A stretch of 64,000 bases of DNA from Flexivirga meconopsidis (GTDB taxonomy: Bacteria; Actinomycetota; Actinomycetes; Actinomycetales; Dermatophilaceae). This document shows, piece by piece, positions 9,109 to 16,862 of this stretch (its first letter is position 1; each line of letters begins with the position of its first letter). The notes below the pieces were generated by a model. It made no database searches and had not been told where the DNA came from. It saw only the letters and a program-made list of their open reading frames with translations. Position numbers and translations under genes: made by a program. The DNA is taken from the NCBI RefSeq assembly GCF_026162425.1, contig NZ_JAOBQJ010000001.1:496001-560000 (forward strand), written 5' to 3'.

Positions 9109-10220
9109 GCCGTGGCCTCCGCGTCGAGCTCGGCCTGCACCATCGCACGGGCCTGCTCCAATTGCGCTGTCGGCTCGGCAAACACGTTGTCGAACAACGA
9201 CATCGGCTCAACCTTTGGCTCGGCATTCATCCGGTCACGCAGCTCCGACGCGCGCGCCTCGGCCTCTGCGTTGGTTGCCGCCACGACGTCGTCGTTGAGC
9301 TCACCATGCGCCTTGAGCCACGCCTCCACGCGGGCGATCGGGTCGCGGTCGAGCCATGTCGTCACTTCGTCCGAGGACCGGTAACGCGTCGCGTCGTCGG
9401 CGTTGGTGTGCGCGTCCAGCCGGTAGGTATGCGCCTCGATGAGGAACGGCCCCTTACCGGAGCGGGCGTGTTCCAGCGCCACATCCATCACCGCGAGCAC
9501 CGCGGCCGGGTCGTTGCCGTCGACCTGCTCGGCGGGCACGCCATACCCAATCCCCTTGTAGGCCAGCGACGGAGCCTTGGTCTGCTTGGAGAGTGGCACG
9601 CTGATCGCGTACTTGTTGTTCTGCACGAAGAAGATCGTCGGCGACTCGAAGACCGCCGCGAAGTTGAGCGCCTCGTGGAAGTCGCCCTCGCTCGTCGCGC
9701 CGTCGCCGATGAAGGCCAACGCCACACTGTCGCGACCACGCCGCTGCTCGCCGTATGCCGCGCCGGCCGCGTGCACCAGCTGGGTCGACAGCGGGGTGCA
9801 CTGCGGCGCGGTGTGGGTGGCAATCGGGTCGTAGCCGCAGTGGCTGTCCCCGCGTAACAGGGACAACACCTCGACCGGGTCGATCCCGCGGGTCACCAGG
9901 GCCATCGACTCCCGATAGGTGGGGAAGACCCAGTCACTTGCGCGCACCGACAAGGTCGCCCCGACCTGGCAGGCCTCCTGGCCGCGGGAGCTCGGGTAGA
10001 CCGCGAGCCGACCCTGCTTGGTCAGCGCGGTTGCCTGGATGTCGAAGCGGCGGCCGATCACCATCGCGCGCCAGACCTCACGCAGGCGGGCGGCGCTGGG
10101 CATCACGTAGTCGCGGGCAGTGCCGGCTTGGGGCACCTCGGTGCCGCTCGGGTCGAGCAGTTGCACCGGGCGTGCCGACGGCAGCAGCGCGTCGGTTGCG
10201 GCCTGAGCTGTGGTCTCCAT
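9105..10220 (-). CDS. bkdA: 2-oxoacid dehydrogenase E1 alpha subunit
   Basis: First gene of the operon; binds thiamine diphosphate and carries out decarboxylation with E1-beta. Start ATG 10220 (METTAQAATD) is preferred to an ATG at 10247 because the latter lies within the operator palindrome. The 371-residue product contains RRFDIQATALTKQGRL, the HTAP loop, and the thiamine-diphosphate motif GDGATSEGDFHEALNFA followed by FVQNNKYAIS. The Ser in YRSSDE corresponds to the regulated loop of mammalian E1, though no kinase partner is evident. Divergent from the Lrp-family gene at 10269. Confidence 0.92.
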   Translation of the reverse strand: METTAQAATDALLPSARPVQLLDPSGTEVPQAGTARDYVMPSAARLREVWRAMVIGRRFDIQATALTKQGRLAVYPSSRGQEACQVGATLSVRASDWVFPTYRESMALVTRGIDPVEVLSLLRGDSHCGYDPIATHTAPQCTPLSTQLVHAAGAAYGEQRRGRDSVALAFIGDGATSEGDFHEALNFAAVFESPTIFFVQNNKYAISVPLSKQTKAPSLAYKGIGYGVPAEQVDGNDPAAVLAVMDVALEHARSGKGPFLIEAHTYRLDAHTNADDATRYRSSDEVTTWLDRDPIARVEAWLKAHGELNDDVVAATNAEAEARASELRDRMNAEPKVEPMSLFDNVFAEPTAQLEQARAMVQAELDAEATA

Positions 10221-10237
10221 CACACCAGTGTCGCGTG

Positions 10238-10257
10238 ATTGAGCCATATTGCTCAAT
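10238..10257. promoter_or_regulatory. Palindromic operator between bkdABC and bkdR
   Basis: ATTGAGCCATATTGCTCAAT is a near-perfect 7-6-7 inverted repeat located 18 bases upstream of the bkdA start and 11 bases upstream of the regulator's ATG. An AT-rich centre and TTGAGC/GCTCAA arms suit an Lrp/AsnC-family dimer. Its position over both divergent core promoters predicts autoregulation and control of the dehydrogenase operon by the adjacent gene product. Confidence 0.65.
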
Positions 10258-10268
10258 TGAACCGGGAA

Positions 10269-10826
10269 ATGCCGGATGGTTGGTGTCAGAATCGGGTTGT
10301 GCCAAGCCAAAAGTCCAGGAATCAAGCGAAGACTCGAGTCGCCGATGGACAGTCGGCGCCACCCCGGCCACCCCGCGCCCTGGACGACACCGACCGGCGC
10401 ATCCTCGGAGCATTGGTGAACGACGCGCGCCTGTCGGTGCGCGCGCTCGCCGAACGACTACACCTGTCCCGGGCCGGTGCCTACGCCCGCTTACAGCGGC
10501 TCACCGACGACGGTGTGATCGCCGGCTATACGACGCGCGTCAAGCCACACCTTGCGGGGCTGGACACCACGGCATACATCGCGCTGAACATCGAGCAGAA
10601 CACCTGGCGCCAGGTCTCCGCGGCGCTCGCGCAGTTGGAGTATGTCGACACGATCGCGTTGCTCGGTGCCGAATTCGACGTGATCCTGCGCGCCCACGCG
10701 CCGGACAATCTCGCGCTGCGCACCCTGGTGCTGGAGCGGATTCAGGCGATCCCGGGCATCATCGGCACGCGCACCTGGCTGGCGTTCGAGGAGATTGAGG
10801 GCGCGGGGACGCCGTGGCCGGAGTGA
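10269..10826 (+). CDS. bkdR: Lrp/AsnC-family regulator of the bkd operon
   Basis: Start is ATG 10269 (GTG 10299 is possible); a TTG at 10239 lies inside the operator palindrome and is rejected. Up to 185 residues: after a basic variable N-terminus, the AsnC-type helix-turn-helix is ALDDTDRRILGALVNDAR then SVRALAERLHLSRAGAYARL, followed by a ligand-binding RAM domain (VKPHLAGLDTTAYIALNIE...). Transcribed away from bkdABC across an inverted repeat, the arrangement known for BkdR proteins that respond to branched-chain amino or 2-oxo acids. Whether it activates or represses cannot be read from sequence. Confidence 0.85.
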   Translation: MPDGWCQNRVVPSQKSRNQAKTRVADGQSAPPRPPRALDDTDRRILGALVNDARLSVRALAERLHLSRAGAYARLQRLTDDGVIAGYTTRVKPHLAGLDTTAYIALNIEQNTWRQVSAALAQLEYVDTIALLGAEFDVILRAHAPDNLALRTLVLERIQAIPGIIGTRTWLAFEEIEGAGTPWPE

Positions 10827-10850
10827 TCGGCAGCTCGGCCGGCGGGTCGG

Positions 10851-11243
10851 TCAGCGCAGCAGGTCGCCGCGGCCGAAGAGTTCGGCAGTCGCCGCGGCCG
10901 ACGGTGAGCCGGCGTCGACGTCGGCACCAGCGTCGAGCAGGAGCCACACGATCGTGTCCTCGCCCTTGAAGACCGCGCCGGCGAGCGGCGACTGGCCGCG
11001 GTCGTTGAGCCGGTTGGCGTCGGCGCCGCGCTCCAGCAGTGCCTTCACCGCGCCGGCGTGGCCGTGGTAGGCGGCGAGCATCAGCAGTGTGTTGCCGCAC
11101 GAGTCGGTCTGATCGACCGGCACGCCCGCATCGACATACGACGTCAGACTCTGCACGTCCCCGTCACGGGCACTGTCGGTGCAGGCCGTGGCCGCCTTCG
11201 ACGCACCACGCACCGCAGAACCGGTGGGCGTCGCTTCGTTCAT
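10851..11243 (-). CDS. Small ankyrin-repeat protein
   Basis: 130 residues with two to three ankyrin repeats: DGDVQSLTSYVDAGVPVDQTD, GNTLLMLAAYHGHAGAVKAL then LERGADANRLNDRGQSPL, and a third repeat GEDTIVWLLLDAGADVDAGS. No signal peptide or membrane helix, so probably a cytosolic protein-interaction module. In other bacteria such proteins sometimes sit next to catalases or toxins; here the neighbours (bkdR and a DUF4235 membrane protein) give no functional hint. Convergent with bkdR, 24 bases between stops. Confidence 0.8.
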   Translation of the reverse strand: MNEATPTGSAVRGASKAATACTDSARDGDVQSLTSYVDAGVPVDQTDSCGNTLLMLAAYHGHAGAVKALLERGADANRLNDRGQSPLAGAVFKGEDTIVWLLLDAGADVDAGSPSAAATAELFGRGDLLR

Positions 11244-11293
11244 AAGGTGAGGCTAACTGCTCACCGGAGATGCTGGCGAGTCGCGCGGACTTG

Positions 11294-11605
11294 TCAGGCC
11301 TTCTTGGCGGCCTTGTCGGCCGCCTTCTGCTGCTGCTTGAGCACCGGCGGCGGCAGTGTGCCGGACGACTTGGTGTAGAAGTCGGCGGCCTTGCGCTCGG
11401 CGAACGCCTTGAAGGCGCCGGCTACTGCGGTCGAGACGATGGTGAAGACCGCGATCTGCGCAGCGCTGTGCTCGGGGTCGTGCTTGCCGACCGGTGGCCG
11501 GCCACCGGTGGCGGCCTTCCAGCCGGACGCGGTGAGCTTGGTGGCGGCCTTGCCGGCCACGATGCCCGACACCGTCGCGAGCACCTTCCAGGCGATCGAA
11601 CCCAT
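11294..11605 (-). CDS. DUF4235 small membrane protein
   Basis: Start ATG 11605 with GGAGAG a few bases upstream; an in-frame start at 11749 would add an unrelated basic stretch. 103 residues: MGSIAWKVLATVSGIVAGKA is a first hydrophobic helix, TASGWKAATGGRPPVGKHDP a cytosolic loop typical of DUF4235, AAQIAVFTIVSTAVAGAFKA a second helix, then a Lys/Ala-rich tail (QQQKAADKAAKKA). Function of the family is unknown to me; proteins of this type are common in actinobacteria near general envelope genes. Confidence 0.75.
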   Translation of the reverse strand: MGSIAWKVLATVSGIVAGKAATKLTASGWKAATGGRPPVGKHDPEHSAAQIAVFTIVSTAVAGAFKAFAERKAADFYTKSSGTLPPPVLKQQQKAADKAAKKA

Positions 11606-11774
11606 CTGCTGATCTCTCCGTCCGTGCCGCACCCGTGCACTGTCACCCGGGTGATTGCTGTCTGCCGAAAGCCTGCCACGTGCCGGGCCATGCGTCACCT
11701 GTGGCTGCTGCGGCGCCCGGTGAAATCGGATGGCGGTCAGCCCGGCCACCCGCTCGTTGCCTATTATTTACCGA

Positions 11775-12932
11775 ATGGTTGCCTCGGGGGAAAGTCGCGT
11801 CACGCCGGTCGGCGTGGCCGGTCTGTCCTGGGTGGTGATCCGCCGTGCGGTCGTCGCGGCATACCTCGGGGTCCTTCTGCTTTACATCATCTTCGTCGGC
11901 GTGCCGCTCGACCGGGTGGGGCTGACCCTCTGGATCGTCGCCGGACTCAGCGTGCTGTGCATCGGCAAGGGCTGGCGTGCGTGGGGCCGGATGATGCTCG
12001 ATTGGCTGCCGTTCCAGGGCATCCTGCTCGCCTACGACTACAGCTACGGCGCGGCGTCGCACTTCGACGGACCGCAGCGGGCCGGCTTCCCCGCAGAGGG
12101 CGCCCGCAACGAGCTCGGTATGCCGCTGCACGTCACTATGCCGGTCGACGTCGACAAGTGGCTCTTCGGCGGGCAGCTGCCGAGCCAGTGGTTGCAGGAG
12201 CACCTGCACGCCAACCTGCAGACCGCGCCGTGGTGGTCGGTCTTCGTAACCCTTTGCTACGTCAGCCATTTCGTGGTGTCGCCGGTCGTCGCGGCCGCGC
12301 TGTGGATCTGGGCTCGCGACAAGTTCCGGGTCTGGGTGAAGCTGCTGATCGCCCTCGCGGTCGCCGGCCTGACGACCTACTTCCTCTTCCCGATGAGCCC
12401 GCCGTGGCTCGCGTCCGCCCAGGGCTACATCCCCGGCCCGGACGTGCTGCGGATCTCCGGGCAGGGTTGGTCCTGGCTCGGCTTCCACGGCGCCGGTCAA
12501 GTGCTGAGCGACGGCCAGGCCCGCTCCAACCCGGTCGCTGCGATGCCGTCGCTGCACATGGCGACCGCGACGCTCGTCGCCGGGTTCTTCTGGTTCAGCG
12601 TGCGCCGGTGGGTGCGGCCGCTGTTGCTGCTCTACCCGGCACTGATGGCCTTCACGCTGGTCTACTCCGGCGAGCACTACGTCACCGACGAGATCGCCGG
12701 CGTGCTGTATGCCGCGGTGCTGCTCGCCGCCTGGCGGGTGCTGCGTCGGCGGCCGTTGCGTGGGCTACTTCGTCGGGAAGTGCCGCACCGTGAGGCACTG
12801 CTCGGCACGCCCGACCGGGCCGTTGACGTCGTTCAGCACGGTCGAGGTGAGGCCGAGACCGTCGGGGCCGAAGCTGACGGAGGTGTCGAGCCCGACGAGC
12901 GCGGGGTCGGGCTGACGCAACAGGTGAAGTGA
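11775..12932 (+). CDS. PAP2-superfamily integral membrane phosphatase/phosphotransferase
   Basis: 385 residues from ATG 11775, just after an AT-rich TATTATTTACCGA block that may be a promoter of a near-leaderless mRNA. About six to seven membrane helices. The acid-phosphatase motifs are AMPSLHMATATLVAG (His general acid) and SGEHYVTDEIAGVLYA (nucleophilic His and Asp), placing it with PAP2_3/inositol-phosphoceramide-synthase-like enzymes acting on lipid phosphates. Partway the lumenal loop YDYSYGAASHFDG is conserved in this subgroup. The last 55 residues are hydrophilic and lie antisense to the convergent thioesterase gene (168-bp overlap); they may be dispensable. A second PAP2 protein of the same type is at 44189-45058. 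Confidence 0.82.
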   Translation: MVASGESRVTPVGVAGLSWVVIRRAVVAAYLGVLLLYIIFVGVPLDRVGLTLWIVAGLSVLCIGKGWRAWGRMMLDWLPFQGILLAYDYSYGAASHFDGPQRAGFPAEGARNELGMPLHVTMPVDVDKWLFGGQLPSQWLQEHLHANLQTAPWWSVFVTLCYVSHFVVSPVVAAALWIWARDKFRVWVKLLIALAVAGLTTYFLFPMSPPWLASAQGYIPGPDVLRISGQGWSWLGFHGAGQVLSDGQARSNPVAAMPSLHMATATLVAGFFWFSVRRWVRPLLLLYPALMAFTLVYSGEHYVTDEIAGVLYAAVLLAAWRVLRRRPLRGLLRREVPHREALLGTPDRAVDVVQHGRGEAETVGAEADGGVEPDERGVGLTQQVK

Positions 12933-13562
12933 CAGGTCGACGTTCGGGAACATCAACTCGGTCGGCCGCACCCGCGTCGCGATGCCGTTGGCGGTGTCGA
13001 CCAGCATCACGTATGACGCCAGCGGGTCCGCATCGACGCCTTCGATGAGGCGGCAGCCGCTCCTGACCCACGCCTGCCGGCGCCCCTCGCGCCCGCCCGG
13101 TGCGGCGTCGATCGACAGCGACGCGATGTAGCCACCCGGCCACTCCTCGGTCCCGTCGAGCGGCTCGCACTCGGCCGGCTGCGGCATGGCGGGCAGCTCC
13201 AGACCCGCGAGGTCACTCATGTCACTCCTGGCCAGCCGCCACGCACGGGCCCGGATGATCGCCCGGCCGCCGATCTCCAGCGTCGCCTCGAGCAGTTCGA
13301 TGGTGCGGCCGGGCCGGATCGTCTGGACCCGGATCGTGCTCTCCTGCAACGGGATCATCCCGAGGATCTCGAAGGTCAGCCGCCCGATCTGCATGTCGTC
13401 GCGCGGCTCGTGCGTCGCGAGCTCGTGGGTGATCAGTCCGCTGATCGGCGCCATGTGCTGCTCGGTGTCCTGCCACGCGCCCTGCACGTGGATCGTCGGC
13501 TGGTAGACGCCGGGGGAGATCGGCAGGTAGTAGGCGTGAGGGGTGTTGCTCGCGTCGGTCAC
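12765..13562 (-). CDS. Acyl-CoA thioesterase-like hotdog protein
   Basis: 265 residues with two hotdog-type halves. The N-terminal half contains GAWQDTEQHMAPISGLITHE and LTFEILGMIPLQESTIRVQ, and the C-terminal half contains PTELMFPNVDLSLHLLRQP and GLTSTVLNDVNGPVGRAEQC, the layout of TesB-like or acyl-CoA thioesterase II proteins (a substrate-binding half and a catalytic half). Hydrolysis of acyl-CoA is the likely reaction; substrate unknown. It converges on the PAP2 gene, whose last 55 codons overlap this gene's 3' end. Confidence 0.75.
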   Translation of the reverse strand: MTDASNTPHAYYLPISPGVYQPTIHVQGAWQDTEQHMAPISGLITHELATHEPRDDMQIGRLTFEILGMIPLQESTIRVQTIRPGRTIELLEATLEIGGRAIIRARAWRLARSDMSDLAGLELPAMPQPAECEPLDGTEEWPGGYIASLSIDAAPGGREGRRQAWVRSGCRLIEGVDADPLASYVMLVDTANGIATRVRPTELMFPNVDLSLHLLRQPDPALVGLDTSVSFGPDGLGLTSTVLNDVNGPVGRAEQCLTVRHFPTK

Positions 13563-13572
13563 GGCTCGCAGC

Positions 13573-14034
13573 TTAGGAGGGGCGGGCCGTGCGGACGATC
13601 AGCGGGTCACCGGCCCGATAGGGACCACTGCGCACCGGGAGTGCGCCCGGCGGGGTGTCGAGCAACGCGATCACGACCATCGGCGAATGACCTTGGCCGG
13701 CAACGAAAGCCGGGTCCCACTCGATGACCGCGTCACCGGCGGCCACGACATCGCCGATCTCGACCAGGGGCCGGAAGCCGGCACCGCGCAACCGCACCGT
13801 GTCGACGCCCAGGTGCAGCAGCACCGCGGGGCCGACGGGCGGTCGGACGATCAGCGCGTGCGAGTGCCGGGTGTGCACCGTGCCGCCGGTCGGGGCCAGC
13901 GCGGTGCCGGGATGTCGCTGCGGGTCGAGCGCGAGCGAGCCGCCGAGAATTCCTTGCGAGAGCACCGGATCGGGGACGTCGCCGAGCGGCACGACGCTCC
14001 CGTCATACGGGCAGAGGAGCGTGGGTGTGGTCAC
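13573..14034 (-). CDS. crr: PTS glucose-type EIIA domain protein
   Basis: 153 residues, a free-standing EIIA of the glucose/N-acetylglucosamine family. GTG 14034 overlaps the EIIB stop (GTGA). The phosphorylated His is His74 in VLLHLGVDTVRL, with the supporting His59 in HTRHSHALI, and the family N-terminus CPYDGSVVPLGDVPDPVLSQ is intact. EIIA accepts phosphate from HPr and passes it to EIIB; free EIIA proteins may also act in carbon regulation. No EIIC permease is present in the window, so the membrane partner is elsewhere. Confidence 0.88.
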   Translation of the reverse strand: MTTPTLLCPYDGSVVPLGDVPDPVLSQGILGGSLALDPQRHPGTALAPTGGTVHTRHSHALIVRPPVGPAVLLHLGVDTVRLRGAGFRPLVEIGDVVAAGDAVIEWDPAFVAGQGHSPMVVIALLDTPPGALPVRSGPYRAGDPLIVRTARPS

Positions 14035-14261
14035 ATGAGGTCTTCGATGTCGTCGGCGAGCGCATCGGCATCCGCGCCGACCACGACGTGCACGACCTGA
14101 CCCTGGGTGATGACGCTGATCGCACCCGCCTCGGTGAGCGCGAGATCGTCGACCCTGGCGGGGTCCTCGACCTCGGCGCGGACACGGGTGACGCACGCCT
14201 GCACGTCGGCGATGTTGTCGGCGCCGCCGAGGGCGGTCAGGATCTGCTCGGCCTGAGACAT
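14031..14261 (-). CDS. PTS glucose-family EIIB domain protein
   Basis: 76 residues from ATG 14261. The single EIIB fold is recognisable from MSQAEQILTALGGADNIADV followed by QACVTRVRAEV, where Cys23 is the phosphorylated residue, and by ISVITQGQVVHVVVGADAD. It receives phosphate from EIIA (the next gene, overlapping by four bases) and delivers it to sugar bound to an EIIC permease. A separate EIIB plus EIIA gene pair without EIIC is the pattern seen in several actinobacteria for N-acetylglucosamine or glucose uptake; sugar specificity is not visible. Confidence 0.88.
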   Translation of the reverse strand: MSQAEQILTALGGADNIADVQACVTRVRAEVEDPARVDDLALTEAGAISVITQGQVVHVVVGADADALADDIEDLM

Positions 14262-14301
14262 GGGTTCCAGCGTAGACAAGAAATGTCCGGCCAAATTGGA
14301 A

Positions 14302-14320
14302 TATACCCATGGGGGGTATA
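14302..14320 (+). promoter_or_regulatory. CsoR-like copper-responsive operator
   Basis: TATACCCATGGGGGGTATA, with 7-bp arms TATACCC/GGGTATA around ATGGG, lies 28 bases upstream of the copA ATG and overlaps a plausible -10 region. CsoR-family repressors bind this kind of G-tract palindrome flanked by TA-rich ends and release it when Cu(I) is bound. No csoR gene is in the window. Confidence 0.7.
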
Positions 14321-14347
14321 GTTGGCGTCGAACGGAGGTGGCTACCC

Positions 14348-16597
14348 ATGGAGACGACGCAAACCCGGCCGGAAGACCGCGAGACGCTGCTCGACGTGAC
14401 GGGCATGACCTGCGCGTCCTGTGCGGCCCGCATCGAAAAGAAGCTGCGCAAGCTCGATGGTGTCGATGCCAGCGTCAACTTCGCGACCGAGCGCGCCACC
14501 GTCTCCCACCCGGCTTCGGTCTCGACCGACGATTTGCTGCAGGTCGTGCGTGCCGCCGGGTATGACGCAAGCCCCCACCAACCGGCGACCGTCCCCGTCG
14601 GGGACGACGCCGACACCGCGCCCGACGAAACCCAGCCGCTTCGCGAGCGGATGATCGTCAGTTGGCTGCTCGCCGCACCGGTGATCGTGCTGGCGATGGT
14701 GCCGGCGTGGCAGTTTCGCAACTGGCAGTGGCTGTCGCTCGTGCTCGCGGCGCCGGTTGTGGTCTGGGGCGGTTGGCCCTTCCACAAGGCGGCCTGGACC
14801 AACCTGCGCCACCGCGCCACCACGATGGACACGCTGGTCAGCCTCGGCACGCTGGCCGCCTTCGGCTGGTCCCTCGACGCACTCTTCTTCGGGGACGCGG
14901 GCATGCCCGGGATGCGGCACGACTTCTCCCTCACCACCTCACCCGGTGAGGGCTCCAGCACCATCTATCTCGAGGCCGCCGCCGGCGTCACCGCGTTCCT
15001 GCTGACCGGGCGCTACCTGGAAGCCAGGTCCAAGCGCACCGCGGGTGCTGCCCTGCGGGCCCTGCTCGAGCTCGGTGCCAAGGACGTTGCCGTGCTGCGC
15101 GACGGTCGTGAGACGCGAATCCCGGTGCAGGACTTGGCCGTTGGTGACCTCTTCGTCGTGCGGCCCGGCGAGAAGATCGCGGCCGACGGCGAGGTGGAGC
15201 AGGGCACCTCGGTGGTCGACAACTCGGCGATGACCGGGGAGTCGGTGCCCGCGGAGGTGCAGCCCGGGTCCGCGGTGACCGGCGGCGCGGTCAACGTCGG
15301 AGGTCGGCTGGTCGTCCGGGCGACGCGGGTGGGTGCCGACACCGCGCTAGCGCAACTCGGCCGGCTCGTCGAGCAGGCGCAGGCCGGCAAGGCGCAGGTG
15401 CAGCGGCTCGCGGACCGGGTGTCGGCGGTCTTCGTGCCGGTCGTGCTCGTGCTCGCCGCGCTCACCTTCGCCGGCTGGCTGGTCTTCGGCGGGTCGACGG
15501 TCACTGCCTTCACTGCGGCGGTCGCGGTGCTGGTGATCGCCTGCCCGTGCGCGCTCGGCCTGGCGACCCCGACCGCCCTGCTGGTCGGCAGCGGTCGTGG
15601 CGCGCAGCTCGGCCTGCTGATCAAGGGCCCGGAGGTGCTGGAGAACACCCGCACCGTCGACACCGTGCTGCTCGACAAGACCGGGACGGTCACGACGGGC
15701 CGGATGGGCGTGGCCGACGTCATACCCGCTGCCGGGGAGAGCCGTGACCGGGTGCTGGCGCTCGCCGGTGCGCTCGAGCACGGGTCGGCACATCCGATCG
15801 CGCAGGCCATCGCGAAGGCTGCCGCCGAGGTGGCGCCGCTTGCCGTGGCCGAGTCGTTCTCGGACACCGCCGGGCTCGGAGTCAGCGGCGTCGTCGACGG
15901 CCACGCCGTCGTCGTCGGGCGGCCGAAACTGTTGCAGGACTGGTCGATTGAGCTCCCCGACGTCCTCCAACAACAGATGTATGACGCAGAGCGCGCCGGC
16001 GCGACGGTCGTCGCTGTGGGCTGGGACGGCGCCGCCCGCGGGCTGGTTGCAGTCGAGGACCGGATCAAGCCGACCTCGGCCGAAGCGGTCGGCAAGCTCC
16101 GCGCGCTCGGGTTGCGACCGGTGCTGCTGACCGGTGACAACGAGACGGTTGCGCGAGCGGTCGCCGACCGGGTCGACATCGATGAGGTGATCGCCGGGGT
16201 GCTTCCCGCCGACAAGGCGGCGGTGGTGCAGCAGTTGCAGGATCAGGGCCGGGCGGTGGCGATGGTCGGCGACGGTGTCAATGACGCGGCCGCGCTGGCG
16301 CAGGCCGATCTCGGCATCGCGATGGGCACCGGCACCGACGTCGCGATCGAGGCGAGCGACCTGACGATCGTGCGGGGCGATCTGCTCGGCGCGGCCGACG
16401 CGATCCGTCTGTCGCGCAGCACGCTGCGGACGATCAAGTCCAACCTGGTGTGGGCATTCGGCTACAACGTGGCCGCGATCCCGCTGGCGATGAGCGGCCG
16501 GCTCGGGCCGATGGCGGCCGGTTTCGCGATGGCGTTCTCGTCGGTGTTCGTGGTGCTCAATTCGTTGCGGCTGAGGCGTTTTCAGCCGATGCGGTGA
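14348..16597 (+). CDS. copA: Cu(I)-exporting P1B-type ATPase
   Basis: 749 residues from ATG 14348, preceded by GGAGG. One N-terminal heavy-metal-associated domain with the Cu ligands GMTCASC (Cys22, Cys25); eight membrane helices; actuator motif AMTGESVP; intramembrane metal site CPC (Cys399, Cys401) in IACPCALGLATPTA; phosphorylation site Asp443 in LLDKTGTVTTG; nucleotide-domain HP motif in HGSAHPIAQA; MVGDGVNDAAALAQADLGIA; and GYNVAAIPLAMSG in the last helices, the Asn-Tyr/Met-Ser pattern of Cu+ pumps. Expels Cu(I) from the cytosol. No copper chaperone gene adjoins it. Regulation by copper is predicted from the upstream palindrome. Confidence 0.95.
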   Translation: METTQTRPEDRETLLDVTGMTCASCAARIEKKLRKLDGVDASVNFATERATVSHPASVSTDDLLQVVRAAGYDASPHQPATVPVGDDADTAPDETQPLRERMIVSWLLAAPVIVLAMVPAWQFRNWQWLSLVLAAPVVVWGGWPFHKAAWTNLRHRATTMDTLVSLGTLAAFGWSLDALFFGDAGMPGMRHDFSLTTSPGEGSSTIYLEAAAGVTAFLLTGRYLEARSKRTAGAALRALLELGAKDVAVLRDGRETRIPVQDLAVGDLFVVRPGEKIAADGEVEQGTSVVDNSAMTGESVPAEVQPGSAVTGGAVNVGGRLVVRATRVGADTALAQLGRLVEQAQAGKAQVQRLADRVSAVFVPVVLVLAALTFAGWLVFGGSTVTAFTAAVAVLVIACPCALGLATPTALLVGSGRGAQLGLLIKGPEVLENTRTVDTVLLDKTGTVTTGRMGVADVIPAAGESRDRVLALAGALEHGSAHPIAQAIAKAAAEVAPLAVAESFSDTAGLGVSGVVDGHAVVVGRPKLLQDWSIELPDVLQQQMYDAERAGATVVAVGWDGAARGLVAVEDRIKPTSAEAVGKLRALGLRPVLLTGDNETVARAVADRVDIDEVIAGVLPADKAAVVQQLQDQGRAVAMVGDGVNDAAALAQADLGIAMGTGTDVAIEASDLTIVRGDLLGAADAIRLSRSTLRTIKSNLVWAFGYNVAAIPLAMSGRLGPMAAGFAMAFSSVFVVLNSLRLRRFQPMR

Positions 16598-16612
16598 GCT
16601 GTCGGCCGATCC

Positions 16613-16828
16613 TCACTCGTCCTTGAGGTCGGCTTCCAGCTCTTGCTCGTCGAGGCCGTCGCCGACCTTCGGCGGATGGAAGGCCGAGTCGTGCAGCTGC
16701 GGCATCGGACCTTCGTCCTCGGCCGGACCGGGCAGGATGTCGACGTCCTGATCGATGTCGATTTCGGCGGCGGCCTTGTCACGGGCGACCATCGGATTCG
16801 GTGATTCGGGATTGCCTGAGGTGACCAT
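16613..16828 (-). CDS. Small acidic hypothetical protein
   Basis: 71 residues from ATG 16828. Strongly acidic and Pro-rich (EIDIDQDVDILPGPAEDEGP, then DGLDEQELEADLKDE), without membrane segments or cysteines. Ends 15 bases after the convergent copA stop. I do not recognise a family. Codon usage is GC-rich at third positions like its neighbours, and a start codon with upstream GGAAGGATG is present, so it is likely real; it probably remains disordered. Confidence 0.5.
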   Translation of the reverse strand: MVTSGNPESPNPMVARDKAAAEIDIDQDVDILPGPAEDEGPMPQLHDSAFHPPKVGDGLDEQELEADLKDE

Positions 16829-16862
16829 GCGTCCATCCTTCCAGCAACCGCGGGCGAATGGG

